Source: Xenophilus sp. AP218F (GTDB lineage: Bacteria > Pseudomonadota > Gammaproteobacteria > Burkholderiales > Chromobacteriaceae). Taken from it: a stretch of DNA of 64,000 nucleotides. The stretch covers positions 87,995 through 151,994 of the forward strand of contig NJIE01000025.1 of assembly GCA_002213445.1 (NCBI GenBank), written 5' to 3'. Of the stretch, positions 39,042 to 48,108 are shown one piece after another (the first letter of the stretch is position 1; each line of letters opens with the position of its first letter). The notes below the pieces were generated by a model. It worked only from the letters and a program-made list of their open reading frames with translations. It was not told the origin of the DNA and did no database searches. A program made the translations under genes and the position numbers.

Positions 39042-39551
39042 CTTTTCTTTGTATTCCCATTTTTATTTTGAAGAAACTGGTAGAAGGCTTCTTCAAACTG
39101 TGGATAACCGGTTTTTCTATATATTTTTCAATAATTTGCAGTGAGTGGCATCCTGTTGCGCGACGCAGGCGTAGCCGTTTGAAGACTTGTGGATAAGTTA
39201 GGCCTTTCGATGAGAAGCCTGTTTATCCACATGCTGACAGACGGTTTTGAGCGCGGGCATGTGCATGGCGCAAAATGCGGCTGCCGCGACGGTCTGTCAT
39301 CGCCATTTCTTAAGCCAGTACTTATTTTGAAGATACTGTAGAAGGCGGGATGAATGTGTGGACAAGGCAAAAAAACGTAATAGGTTCATGTGCTTGTCCT
39401 GTTGACAGGGTTGGGATTACTGCACGGCGCAAGCGTCTGACCGTTTGTGGATAAATACGGCGCAACTTATTCACAACCCTTTATCCACAATCCTTGCCGC
39501 AGGATTTTACTTGGTTAACCACAGGGCTGCTCGGTTACAATGCGCGCCATG
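39042..39551. promoter_or_regulatory. AT-rich intergenic region with a cluster of DnaA boxes
   Basis: This 510-bp gap between divergent waaE and waaC is clearly AT-rich, for example around 39111-39140. It has five perfect TTATCCACA boxes (minus orientation at 39099, 39188 and 39446; plus at 39223 and 39481). It also has near-matches TTATTCACA at 39467 and TGTGGACAA at 39357. It must also hold the promoters for both LPS genes. A -10-like TACAAT at 39536-39541 overlaps the start region of waaC. Confidence 0.8.
39063..39346 (+). repeat. Direct repeat within the DnaA-box region
   Basis: A 26-base unit at 39063-39088 and a 25-base unit at 39322-39346 share TTATTTTGAAGA, then ACTG, then TAGAAGGC, differing by one substitution and one indel. 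Each is followed 10-11 bp later by a DnaA-like box (39099 perfect, 39357 with one mismatch). Confidence 0.75.
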
Positions 39552-40511
39552 ATGAATGTGCTGATCGTGCGCACCTCGTCGATGGGAGACCTGATCCACA
39601 CCTGGCCCGCCATCACCGAGCTGAAAGCGCACTACCCCAATATCGCCGTCAGCTGGTTGGCGGAAGACGCCTTCTGCGATATCGCCAGGCTGCACCCGGC
39701 GGTGACGGACGTCATACCGATGCAGTGGCGACGCTGGCGGCGGCGCTTGCTGCTGCCTGCCACCTGGCGCGAGCTGGGCGCACTGCGCCGCCGCTTGCGG
39801 CAGCAAAACTGGGATCTGGTGCTGGACAGCCAGGGTTTGCTGAAGAGCGCGGCGCCGGCGCGTTGGGCCGGCGGCCCGCTGGCCGGTTACGACTGGAACA
39901 GCGCGCGCGAGCCGCTGGCCAGCCTGTTTTACGACAAGAAGCTGAGCGTTTCGCGCTCGCTGTCGGCGATAGAGCGCAATCGGCAATTGTTCGGGCGGGT
40001 GTTCGGCTACGCGCCGGAAGGCGCGCCGCGTTTCGGCGTTCCGCCCGGCGAGCGGCCGTCGTGGATGCTGTCCGGCCGTTATGCGGTGTTGCTGCACGCC
40101 ACCAGCCGCGCGTCCAAGGAGTGGCCGGAAACGCACTGGCTGCGGCTGGGCGAAGAGCTGTCGCAAAAGCACGACATGGTGATGGTCCTGCCCTGGGGCA
40201 ACGAGCGCGAGCGGGCGCGCGCCGAGCGCCTGGCGGGCAAGCTGCCTGCGGCGGTGGTCGCGCCCAGGATGGGCTTGACCGAGGCGGCCGGCCTGCTTGG
40301 CCACGCCAGCGCGGTGGTCGGCGTCGATACCGGCCTCGCCCACCTCGCCAACGCGCTGAACGTGCCGCTGGTGGCCATCTACACCGACACCGACCCGCGG
40401 CTGACCGGCGTGGTGGAGACGCCGTGGGCCACCAATCTGGGCGACGTCGGCCAGTGCCCGAGCGTCGAACAGGCGCTGGACGCGTTGCTGTCGCGCCAGG
40501 GGATGGCATGA
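39552..40511 (+). CDS. waaC: Lipopolysaccharide heptosyltransferase I
   Basis: A 319-residue GT9 enzyme that adds the first heptose to Kdo of the lipid A core. MNVLIVRTSSMGDLIHTWPA is the family start, and VVGVDTGLAHLANALNVPLVAIYTDTDP is the ADP-heptose-binding segment. In-frame ATG codons at 39540, 39549 and 39552 are all possible; I take 39552 because it gives the conserved N-terminus and the first overlaps a -10-like box. Its TGA overlaps the waaA ATG by four bases. Confidence 0.93.
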   Translation: MNVLIVRTSSMGDLIHTWPAITELKAHYPNIAVSWLAEDAFCDIARLHPAVTDVIPMQWRRWRRRLLLPATWRELGALRRRLRQQNWDLVLDSQGLLKSAAPARWAGGPLAGYDWNSAREPLASLFYDKKLSVSRSLSAIERNRQLFGRVFGYAPEGAPRFGVPPGERPSWMLSGRYAVLLHATSRASKEWPETHWLRLGEELSQKHDMVMVLPWGNERERARAERLAGKLPAAVVAPRMGLTEAAGLLGHASAVVGVDTGLAHLANALNVPLVAIYTDTDPRLTGVVETPWATNLGDVGQCPSVEQALDALLSRQGMA

Positions 40512-41773
40512 ATTGGCAAGGCGCGCTGTATAACCTGGCCTGGCGTCTGGCCGGGCCGCTGCTGCGCCGCTACCTGAAAAAACGCGGCCGACAGAATCCG
40601 GCGTATCTGCTGCATTGGGACGAGCGCTTCGGCGAAGCCCTGACGCCGCGGGCGCTTGGCGCGATCTGGATTCACGCGGTGTCGGTCGGCGAAACCCGCG
40701 CCGCCCAGCCGCTGGTGGCGGCTCTGCGCCAGCGCTGGCCGGACGCGCCGCTGCTGCTGACGCAGATGACGCCCACCGGACGCGCCACCGCCGAGCAGCT
40801 CTACCCCGACGCCGAAGTCCGCTATCTGCCTTACGATTATCCACAGGCGGTTCGCCGTTTTCTCGCCGCCTACCGTCCGCGCTGCGGCGTGCTGATGGAG
40901 ACCGAGCTGTGGCCCAATCTGATCGCCGCCGCGGACGAGCAGCGCATTCCATTGGTATTGGCTAACGCCCGATTGTCGGATAAATCTCTGAAAGGCTATC
41001 GCCGCATCGACGGTCTGATCCGCCCGGCGCTTGGAAAATTGTCGGCGATAGCAGCGCAATCGCCGGAAGATGCCGACCGTTTGCGGCAATTGGGCGCAAG
41101 CCGCGTCAGCGTCTGCGGCAGCACCAAATATGATATTGAAATTCCGCCAGGACAAATGGAACTGGCGGCGCGCTTTCGGCAATGGCTGGGCGCGCGCCCG
41201 GTTCTGCTTTGCGCCAGCACCCGCGAGGGCGAGGAAGCGCTGATCCTGGACGCCTGGCAGGCGGCGGGCGACGCTTGCGGCGACGCGCTGCTGGTGCTCG
41301 CGCCGCGCCATCCCGAGCGTTGGGAGCAGGTGGCGGATCTGGCGGCCGCGCGCGGCCTCGGCTTGCAGCGGCGCAGCGCCGCCGAGCCGGTGGCCGCCGC
41401 CACCCGGGTGTGGCTGGGCGACAGCATGGGCGAGATGTTCGCCTATCTGGGCGCGGCCGACGTCGCCTTCATCGGCGGCAGCTTGCTGCCTTTCGGCTGC
41501 CACAATCTGATCGAGCCGGCGCAGGCGGGCGTGCCTGCCCTGTTCGGGCCGTCGGTGTTCAATTTCGCCCAGGCGGCGCGCGACGCGCAGGCCGCCGGCG
41601 CGGCGCGCCAGGTGCCCGACGCCGCCGCCATGGTCGGCGAGGCGCTCGCCTTGCTGGCCGACGCGCCGCGCCGCCAGGCGATGCGCGACGGCGCGGCCCG
41701 CTTCCGCGCCGCGCACCGGGGCGCCAGCCAGCGCATGCTGGAGCTGATCGCCGCGCAGCTGGCCGGCGGATAA
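40508..41773 (+). CDS. waaA: Kdo transferase
   Basis: A 421-residue glycosyltransferase that transfers Kdo from CMP-Kdo to lipid A precursor. An N-terminal hydrophobic anchor is followed by HAVSVGETRAAQPLV, with the catalytic Glu62. C-terminal FIGGSLLPFGCHNLIEPAQAGVPALFGP is the CMP-Kdo-binding part. ATGA overlap with waaC implies translational coupling, and the order waaC-waaA matches sequential core assembly. The gene contains one stray perfect DnaA box at 40837-40845. Confidence 0.96.
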   Translation: MNWQGALYNLAWRLAGPLLRRYLKKRGRQNPAYLLHWDERFGEALTPRALGAIWIHAVSVGETRAAQPLVAALRQRWPDAPLLLTQMTPTGRATAEQLYPDAEVRYLPYDYPQAVRRFLAAYRPRCGVLMETELWPNLIAAADEQRIPLVLANARLSDKSLKGYRRIDGLIRPALGKLSAIAAQSPEDADRLRQLGASRVSVCGSTKYDIEIPPGQMELAARFRQWLGARPVLLCASTREGEEALILDAWQAAGDACGDALLVLAPRHPERWEQVADLAAARGLGLQRRSAAEPVAAATRVWLGDSMGEMFAYLGAADVAFIGGSLLPFGCHNLIEPAQAGVPALFGPSVFNFAQAARDAQAAGAARQVPDAAAMVGEALALLADAPRRQAMRDGAARFRAAHRGASQRMLELIAAQLAGG

Positions 41774-41799
41774 AAAAACCGCCGATGATCGGCGGTTTT
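41772..41799 (+). terminator. Terminator of waaC-waaA
   Basis: AAACCGCCGAT / ATCGGCGGTTT hairpin directly after the waaA stop codon, with A-rich and T-rich flanks that make it usable in both directions. Confidence 0.88.
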
Positions 41800-41829
41800 C
41801 GCTTGGTAGCCCGCTTTTTCTGGCGCGGC

Positions 41830-42516
41830 CTACTTTTCCCCATCCAGCGCAAAGGCGAACACGTCGCGCTGATACGTCTCCACCACGACGCTGAACGGCA
41901 CGTTGCCGGCCTGATAGAGCACGGCGCGGTGTTGCAGCACCTGCGGCGCGATCTCCAGCTGGCCGGTCGTCGGCGGCAGGGCCGGCATCTTCATTTCCCA
42001 GCCGGCCGGCAGCGGCGACCACAGCAATTTCACCTGCTCGGTCTGGCGGCGGAAATTCAGCGCCCGCACCGCGATGCCGAAAGGCACATCGCTGTGATCC
42101 AGCGCCTGGTTCATTTCCGGTGTCAGCCGCGACGGCAGATACCAGTTGTCGGCCTCGGACAGCACGCGCTCGCCGCAGACCAGCTGCACGCGGCGGTAGC
42201 CGATGCGCTCGTCCGGCTTGGCCTGCAACTGGCGGCGGACGGTCTCGTCGGCTTCCTTGCGCGTCTGGCTGTCGCGCAAGGCGCGAATCCGGGCGGGATT
42301 GGCCATCCGGTGCTCGTCGCACCATTGCTGCAAGGTGCGGGTGGCGCTGCTGCCGGCCAGCAATTCGGCGTTCAGCGTTTGCAACAGCGCCTGCGCCTTG
42401 ACGCGGACGGCGGGCGTGTCGCGCCAACCGGGGTAGTTCCAACCCTGGGCGTGGCACAGGCCGCTGGCAAGCAGCAGCGCGACGAGCAGACTATGGCGTG
42501 GCGGGGCGAGTTTCAT
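41830..42516 (-). CDS. Secreted chorismate-lyase-like protein
   Basis: A 228-residue exported protein with a signal peptide (LLVALLLASGLCHAQG). The mature part resembles the chorismate lyase/UTRA fold: the DNWYLPSRLTPEMNQALDHSDVPFG segment, the VLQHRAVLYQAGNVPFSVVVETYQRDVF pair of strands. UbiC and UTRA domains are usually cytoplasmic, so periplasmic location is unusual. It is a single gene, convergent with waaA. Its function is unknown; a ligand-binding role is plausible. The fold assignment is tentative. Confidence 0.6.
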   Translation of the reverse strand: MKLAPPRHSLLVALLLASGLCHAQGWNYPGWRDTPAVRVKAQALLQTLNAELLAGSSATRTLQQWCDEHRMANPARIRALRDSQTRKEADETVRRQLQAKPDERIGYRRVQLVCGERVLSEADNWYLPSRLTPEMNQALDHSDVPFGIAVRALNFRRQTEQVKLLWSPLPAGWEMKMPALPPTTGQLEIAPQVLQHRAVLYQAGNVPFSVVVETYQRDVFAFALDGEK

Positions 42517-42852
42517 GGTTTCTCCTGTCTATTGTCCGGTTCATTTTAAAGTAAAAACTTAAACCTGGAACAGGGGGAAGCCGGCCGGCGGCGCAAGCGC
42601 CAGTCCGCCCGGACGCAGGCAAATTGTTAGCCAAGTTGAATCCCGATGGTGCGGCCGCCAAATTCTTCTAGAGTGGGAATGGGAGCGACAGATGACGCGC
42701 CGGACTCGCCCGGCCGCGCCGGCCGCTCAGGCAGCCGCTGGATGCCGCCAGGCGTCGCGAGCGGTTTTCCCCGCACGTCCTCCTGGCCGGGGGCCGTTTG
42801 CGCAGGCGCGGGAAACGCGTTTCCCGTGCGCCAAAGAGATCGAGGTGCCGTC
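42517..42852. other. Intergenic region before the CBS protein gene
   Basis: This 336-bp gap separates two divergent genes. An AT-rich stretch at 42535-42565 is a likely promoter region for the secreted protein at 41830. The remainder is GC-rich. I see no motif, RNA or credible small gene; the longer frame reading into the CBS gene has no ribosome site or conserved content. Confidence 0.4.
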
Positions 42853-43455
42853 ATGCCCAACGAATACCAAGTCTTGCCCACCGTTCCCCTGCCGCGCGCC
42901 ACCGACCTGGTGCAGCCCGAGCAACGCGCCCTGCCGCCGGTGACCTTGCAAAGCCCCGCGACGCAGGTGATGACCGATCTGCGCGTGATCCAGCCGGTCA
43001 GCATCGGCGTCGACGCCGATCTGAAAACCGCGCTGCACCTGATGGTCAGCCGCGGCATCCGCCTATTGTTCGTGCAGGACGGCGACGAAAAGCTGGTGGG
43101 CCTGGTGACGGCGGTGGATCTGCTGGGCGAGCGGCCCATCCAGTGCATGAAGGAACATGGCAAGCAGCATGCCGACATCACGGTGGGCGACATCATGACC
43201 CCGCGCAAACAGCTGGACGCGCTGGAATGGTCGGCCGTGGCGCAGGCCAACGTCGGCCAGCTGGTGGCGACGATGAAGCAGCTGGGCCGCCAGCACGCGC
43301 TGGTGGTGGAGCAAAATCCGCAAAACGGCCACCACGAGTTGTGCGGCCTGTTCTCCACTTCCAACATGGCGCGCCGGCTGGGGATGCCGCTCAGTTTCAT
43401 CCGCGTGCCGCAGGCATTGTCGGAAATCCAGTACTCGCTGCTTTACGCCAGTTAG
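42853..43455 (+). CDS. CBS-pair domain protein
   Basis: A 200-residue cytoplasmic protein made of two CBS domains: ADLKTALHLMVSRGIRLLFVQDGDEKLVGLVTAVDLLG in the first, and MTPRKQLDALEWSAVAQANVGQLVATMKQLGRQHALVV in the second. CBS pairs sense adenine nucleotides, but no effector domain is attached. It is monocistronic, before the Ada-like gene. I take the ATG at 42853, preceded by GAGG, rather than longer frames. Confidence 0.75.
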   Translation: MPNEYQVLPTVPLPRATDLVQPEQRALPPVTLQSPATQVMTDLRVIQPVSIGVDADLKTALHLMVSRGIRLLFVQDGDEKLVGLVTAVDLLGERPIQCMKEHGKQHADITVGDIMTPRKQLDALEWSAVAQANVGQLVATMKQLGRQHALVVEQNPQNGHHELCGLFSTSNMARRLGMPLSFIRVPQALSEIQYSLLYAS

Positions 43456-43555
43456 GGCAACCATAGGCGCGGCCAGCGATCGGCAAGAATCGGGTCGCCG
43501 CCGCGCCTTGTCTTTGGCACACTGCGATGGAATATTTTCATCGCATGGAGCTGCC

Positions 43556-44428
43556 GTGTCTGACCTGGATCTGCCACACCGCGATTACGATCGCGTTCGC
43601 GACGCCATCCGCTATCTGGTGGCGCACGCCGACGAGCAACCGCAGCTCGCCGATCTCGCCGCCGCGCTGCACTTGTCCGAATCGCGCCTGCAGCGCCTGT
43701 TCACCCGCTGGGCCGGCGTCAGCCCCAAGCGCTTCATCCAGCAACTGACTTGCCAGGCGGCCAAGGCGCGCCTCGCCGCCGGCGAGGCCTTGCTGCCCTT
43801 GTCGCATGAGCTGGGATTGTCCGGCGGCGGCCGGCTGCACGATCTTTTCGTCACGCTGGAGGCGATGACGCCGGGAGAGTACCAGCGCGGCGGCGCCGGG
43901 CTGGAGATAGGCTGGAGCGTGGAGTCCAGCCGCTTCGGCCCCTTGCTGCTGGCGCAAACCGCGCGCGGCGTGTGCGCCTTGCAGTTCGTCGCCGACGAGG
44001 CCGAGGGCGAGGCCTGGCTGCGGCGCGCCTGGCCGCAGGCCAGCTTGCGCTTCTTGCCGGGGCAAGGGCGCGCGCTGGCGGAGCGCCTGTTTTCGCCGCT
44101 GTCGCCGCGCGAGGGGCCGCCGCTGGCGCTCAGGGTGCAGGGCAGCAACTTCCAGATCCAGGTCTGGCGGGCGTTGCTCACCGCCCCCTACGGCAGCTTG
44201 TTCAGTTACGGCCAGCTGGCGGCGGCGCTGGGCAAGCCGCGCGCCGCGCGCGCGGTGGGCAGCGCGGTCGCCGCCAACCCGATCGCCTGGCTGGTGCCTT
44301 GCCATCGGGTGATCCGGGCCAGCGGCGTGCTGGGGGAATACCGTTGGGGGCCGGATCGCAAGGTAGAGCTGATCGGTTGGGAAAGCGCGCGGCTGGCGGC
44401 GCTGGAGCAAGGAGGCGGCGATGACTGA
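43556..44428 (+). CDS. AraC-type HTH plus O6-alkylguanine-DNA alkyltransferase (Ada-like)
   Basis: A 290-residue fusion of an AraC-type helix-turn-helix (residues about 10-100) and a methyltransferase. The acceptor Cys lies in the PCHRVI motif near residue 255. It lacks the N-terminal Zn methyl-phosphotriester domain of true Ada. It should repair O6-methylguanine and may regulate genes. I use GTG at 43556, which has GGAG 6 bp upstream, over the unsupported frame start at 43508. The next gene starts inside its last codons. Confidence 0.88.
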   Translation: MSDLDLPHRDYDRVRDAIRYLVAHADEQPQLADLAAALHLSESRLQRLFTRWAGVSPKRFIQQLTCQAAKARLAAGEALLPLSHELGLSGGGRLHDLFVTLEAMTPGEYQRGGAGLEIGWSVESSRFGPLLLAQTARGVCALQFVADEAEGEAWLRRAWPQASLRFLPGQGRALAERLFSPLSPREGPPLALRVQGSNFQIQVWRALLTAPYGSLFSYGQLAAALGKPRAARAVGSAVAANPIAWLVPCHRVIRASGVLGEYRWGPDRKVELIGWESARLAALEQGGGDD

Positions 44429-45281
44429 GGCGCGTTCCGACGCCGCCGTGTTGCTGGCGCTGGCCGCCGTCTGGGGCGGCTCCTTCTTATTCATCCGGGT
44501 GGCGGCGCCGGCGTTCGGCCCCCTGCCGCTGGTGGCGCTGCGGGTGGGGCTGGCGGCCTGCGCCTTGCTGCCCCTGCTGCTGTGGCGCGGGCAGCTGGCG
44601 GCGTGGCGCGCGCATTGGCGGCGCATCGCCGTCGCCGGGTTTTTTCTGATGGCGTTTCCGTTCTGTCTGATTTCCTGGGCGCAACTGAGCCTGTCGGCCG
44701 GCATGGCGTCGATTCTCAACGCCACCACGCCGTTGATGACCGCCTTGTGGGCGGTGCCCCTAGCCGGCGAAAAGCTGACGCGCCGCCGGGCGGCGGGCTT
44801 GTCGCTGGGCTTGGCCGGGGTGCTGGCGCTGTTGTTGGGCAAGGGGGCGGGTTTCAGCCTGCAAGCCGGCTTGCCGGTTCTGGCCATGCTGCTGGCCACC
44901 GCCAGCTACGGGTGGGCGGGGCAGATGACGCGGCGCTGGCTGGGCGGGGTGCCGCCGCTGGTCTGCGCCGCCGGCGGCCTGGCCACCTGCGGCGCGCTGA
45001 TGCTGCCGCTGGCCGTCTGGCAATGGCCGGCGGACATGCCCGGCGCGCTGCCCTGGGGCGCGGTGCTGGCGCTGGCCTTGCTGTGCACGGCGGCGGCGTA
45101 TCTGGCGTTTTACCGCCTGATCGAGCGGCTGGGCGCGACCCGCGCCAGCAGCGTGACCTACCTAGTGCCGATTTTCGGCGTGCTGTGGGGCTGCTTGCTG
45201 CTGGGCGAAACGCTCAATGCCGGCATGCTGCTGGGCGGCGGGCTGATCCTGGCCGGCGTGGTGCTGCTGCACCGGCCGTGA
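44421..45281 (+). CDS. DMT family transporter (two EamA domains)
   Basis: A 286-residue inner-membrane protein with ten predicted segments in two EamA repeats (MTEARSDAAVLLALAAVWGGSFLFIRVAAPAFGP opens the first). The family exports amino acids and other metabolites; nothing identifies the substrate. The ATG at 44421 lies 8 bp inside the end of the Ada-like gene, so expression is coupled, though a functional link is not obvious. Confidence 0.88.
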   Translation: MTEARSDAAVLLALAAVWGGSFLFIRVAAPAFGPLPLVALRVGLAACALLPLLLWRGQLAAWRAHWRRIAVAGFFLMAFPFCLISWAQLSLSAGMASILNATTPLMTALWAVPLAGEKLTRRRAAGLSLGLAGVLALLLGKGAGFSLQAGLPVLAMLLATASYGWAGQMTRRWLGGVPPLVCAAGGLATCGALMLPLAVWQWPADMPGALPWGAVLALALLCTAAAYLAFYRLIERLGATRASSVTYLVPIFGVLWGCLLLGETLNAGMLLGGGLILAGVVLLHRP

Positions 45282-45293
45282 TCGCCGCCCTGC

Positions 45294-46607
45294 TCAGGCG
45301 CGCGGCGCGGTCAGAGGCAGCCTGGCCTGGATGCGGAAGCCGCCGCCGGGGTTGTCGCACAGCGACAGTTCGCCGTGGTGCTGTTTGACCACCCGGGTGA
45401 CGATGGCGAGGCCGAGGCCGCTGCCGCCGTCGGTGCCGCGGTGCTCGGCCAGCCGCTCGAACGGCGCCAGCGCGGTTTCGCGCAGTTCCGGCGGAATGCC
45501 GCGGCCGTGGTCGATGACGCTGAGCAGCGCGTGGCCGTCTTCCTCGCCTATTTCCACTTCCACCGGCGGCGCGCCGTAGCGGCGGGCGTTTTCCAGCAGA
45601 TTGGACAATAGCCGCTCCAGCGCCAGCGCGTCGGCCATCAGTTCGGGCTCGCTCAGCCGGCGGATCTGGATGTCCATGCCCTCGCGGCTGAAGCGCGAGG
45701 CCACGCTGGCGGCCAGGTCGGCCAGCGCCACCGGCTCCAGCCGGGTGCTTTCCTCGGCGCGGGCGAAGTCGATGAACTGGCGCACGATTTGCGACAGCTC
45801 GTCGATATCGGACAGCATGTCGCTCTGGTCGTGGCTGGGTTCCTGCATCTCCAGCGTCAGCTTGAGGCGGGTGAGCGGCGTGCGCAGGTCGTGCGACAGG
45901 CCGGCCAGCATCAATTGCCGCTCGCGCGCCGCGGCGTCCAGCGCCTGCGCCATGCTGTTGAAGTTGGTGGCCAGCACCTGCAGCTCATGCGGGCCGCTGG
46001 CCGGCACCGCCGGCGGCATGGTGCCGCCCGCCAGCTGGCGGCTGGCGCTGACCACCTGGCTGATCGGCCGGGTGATGCGCCAGGCCATCAGCGAGGCGAA
46101 CAGGGTGGCCACCAGCGAAGCGAGCAGCGCGGCCTGGATGATGGGGTTGACCAGCCGGTCGCTGTAGCGGCCGAAGGGGATGACCAGCCAGTAAGCCTGA
46201 TCCAGCACGTGCACGTGCACCCACAATTCGCTGTGGTCCTGCATCCGGGCGTAGCGGGTGATGATCGGTTCGTTCAGGCCGTGCGACAGCCGCTGCGACA
46301 GCAACTGCCCCAGCCGGGGCACGTCTTCGCTGAAAGTGACGCCGTGGACCGCCGATTGCGGCAGCAGCCGCGGCAGGCCGGGACGGTTGTAGCTGGCGAG
46401 AAACACCACCTTGTCGTCCTCGCTCATGCCGTCCATCGCCCCTTCCAGGAAAGACAGCGTATCCAGCACCTGGTTGTAGAGCTGCTTTTCCATCAGCCGG
46501 TGGCGCTCGGTGGACGCGATCCAGATGGTGAACAGCTGGGTGGTGATCACCACCAGCACCACCAGCACCGCCAGACGGAAAAACAGCGAACCGATCAGCT
46601 TGCGCAC
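45294..46607 (-). CDS. envZ: Osmosensor histidine kinase
   Basis: A 437-residue EnvZ-type sensor. Membrane segments at about 8-30 and 155-178 flank a periplasmic domain, followed by HAMP, then the H box with His239 in LSHDLRTPLTRLKL. The ATPase domain has N box (LSNLLENARRYG), G1 (DHGRGIPPEL) and G2 (GSGLGLAIVTRVV). It starts 3 bp after the ompR stop, so the pair is co-transcribed. It controls porin or envelope genes through OmpR; targets are not visible here. Confidence 0.92.
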   Translation of the reverse strand: MRKLIGSLFFRLAVLVVLVVITTQLFTIWIASTERHRLMEKQLYNQVLDTLSFLEGAMDGMSEDDKVVFLASYNRPGLPRLLPQSAVHGVTFSEDVPRLGQLLSQRLSHGLNEPIITRYARMQDHSELWVHVHVLDQAYWLVIPFGRYSDRLVNPIIQAALLASLVATLFASLMAWRITRPISQVVSASRQLAGGTMPPAVPASGPHELQVLATNFNSMAQALDAAARERQLMLAGLSHDLRTPLTRLKLTLEMQEPSHDQSDMLSDIDELSQIVRQFIDFARAEESTRLEPVALADLAASVASRFSREGMDIQIRRLSEPELMADALALERLLSNLLENARRYGAPPVEVEIGEEDGHALLSVIDHGRGIPPELRETALAPFERLAEHRGTDGGSGLGLAIVTRVVKQHHGELSLCDNPGGGFRIQARLPLTAPRA

Positions 46608-46610
46608 GCC

Positions 46611-47336
46611 TTACTCCCGCGGCGAGCCGTCCGGCACGAACACGTAGCCGTAGCCCCATACCGTCTGGATGTAGCGCAACTGGGCGTCACCGCTTTCCAG
46701 CGCCTTGCGCAGGCGGGAAATGTGCACGTCTATGCTGCGGTCCAGCGATTCGCCGTTGCCCTTGCCCAGCGCCAGCTCCATCAGCTGCTCGCGGGTGAGC
46801 GGGCGGCGCGGATGGCTGACCAGCACCGACAATACCGCGAACTCGGCGCTGGTCAGCGCGATGGGCTGGCCGGCGCGGCGCAGCTCGCGCTGGCCGAGGT
46901 TGAGATTGAACTCGCCGAACTCCACTACGTCGTCGGCATTGTGCTGGGCGGCCAGGGCCGGGGTGGCGTGATGGCGGCGCAGCACCGACTGGATGCGCGC
47001 GGTCAGCTCGCGCGGGTTGAACGGCTTGGGCAGGTAGTCGTCGGCGCCCATTTCCAGGCCCAGGATGCGGTCGATGTCCTCGCCGCGGGCGGTGAGCATG
47101 ATCACCGGCAGGGTTTCGCCTTGCGCGCGCAGGCGACGCACCACCGCCAGGCCGTCTTCGCCCGGCATCATCACGTCCAGCACGATCAGGTCGGGGCGGT
47201 TGCGCGCCAGCTTGCGGTCCAGGTCCTTGGGGTCGGGCAGCGTCTCCACGATGTAACCCTGCTGGGTCAGGTAGCGGGTGAGCAGTTCGCGCAGCTTGGC
47301 GTCGTCGTCCACCACCAGAATCTTGTTGTGTTCCAT
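46611..47336 (-). CDS. ompR: Response regulator OmpR
   Basis: A 241-residue OmpR/PhoB family regulator. The receiver has Asp54 (LIVLDVMMPGEDGL) and DDYLPKPFNPRELTARI. The winged-helix domain ends with RYIQTVWGYGYVFVPDG as in E. coli OmpR. The start at 47336 has a purine-rich AGAAGGGG site upstream. It leads the ompR-envZ operon. Extended frames to 47447 are not conserved. Confidence 0.94.
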   Translation of the reverse strand: MEHNKILVVDDDAKLRELLTRYLTQQGYIVETLPDPKDLDRKLARNRPDLIVLDVMMPGEDGLAVVRRLRAQGETLPVIMLTARGEDIDRILGLEMGADDYLPKPFNPRELTARIQSVLRRHHATPALAAQHNADDVVEFGEFNLNLGQRELRRAGQPIALTSAEFAVLSVLVSHPRRPLTREQLMELALGKGNGESLDRSIDVHISRLRKALESGDAQLRYIQTVWGYGYVFVPDGSPRE

Positions 47337-47724
47337 ATGCGGTTCCCCTTCTTGGTTCAGGTTGCAGCTTACCGTTCGAGCCTGGCGGCCGTTGGCCGGT
47401 GTTTGAGCAGATGTTAAGCGAGCAGGCGGCCCTACATCTCTTAACAATTGGCGCGCCGGCGCAGATCGGCCAGCAAATACTGCGGCCTAAGCTGCAACTA
47501 GCAAGGCTTCATTGTAGTCGCAGCCATGCTGGCAGTGAATTATGCCGAAAACCAGATGCTTTTCGCATGAATGTTCATTGCGGTATGCTTTGCCACTTTG
47601 GCGGAACGCGAACCATCGGCCGTTTCGCCCGGGTCTGGCAGTATGTGCCCGTTTCCGATTCGATTTGAAGTTGTTTTATCGACTTTCCGCGCGAATTCGG
47701 TACAGATCAGGATAAAATACTTCG
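47337..47724. other. Intergenic region between ompR and a small secreted gene
   Basis: This 388-bp gap lies between divergent genes and must contain promoters for both. It is moderately AT-rich at its right end (TAAAAT at about 47714-47719, just upstream of 47725). I see no inverted repeat, RNA motif or credible gene in it. Confidence 0.4.
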
Positions 47725-48075
47725 ATGAAGTCCTATTTGACCTATTCCCTGTTCGCCCTGGCTTTGTTGCCGGCGATGGCTTGCGCCGGCTATCCGCCTC
47801 TGGGCGGAACGTCAGTGGCGGTCGCGGCCGGGAAGCAGCAGGTCAAGCGTTGCCAGAGCCTGGCCGCTTGCCAGGAGCAACGCCGGCTGCGCAATCTGCG
47901 CCTGCGCGAGGCGGTCAAGGACGGTGACATTTCCTCGGATCAGATGCATCATGCCCAACATCGGCGCCTGATGCCGCCGTCCAGCGCCGAAGGGCAGCCG
48001 GGCACTCCGCCCAGCCAGCCCAATTACTGGCGCGACAAACTGAAAAAATCGCAGGAGCAGAACCAGGCCGATTAG
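47725..48075 (+). CDS. Small secreted basic protein
   Basis: A 116-residue protein with a clear signal peptide (LFALALLPAMACAG, cleavage near residue 21). The mature part is rich in Arg, Gln, Ser and Pro, with Cys43 and Cys48 close together (RCQSLAACQEQRRLRNLRLREA). It has no recognisable domain. It is followed on the same strand by the four-cysteine repeat protein gene, 33 bp on, and may be co-transcribed with it. Confidence 0.65.
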   Translation: MKSYLTYSLFALALLPAMACAGYPPLGGTSVAVAAGKQQVKRCQSLAACQEQRRLRNLRLREAVKDGDISSDQMHHAQHRRLMPPSSAEGQPGTPPSQPNYWRDKLKKSQEQNQAD

Positions 48076-48108
48076 CCCTGGTCGGCGATCCGTTGAGCGG
48101 AGGGGGCG

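Noticed and set aside
39042..39551. Idea that this gap is the chromosomal origin oriC
   Set aside because: dnaA, dnaN, gyrB, rpmH and parAB are all absent nearby, so only a DnaA-binding or secondary site is supportable.
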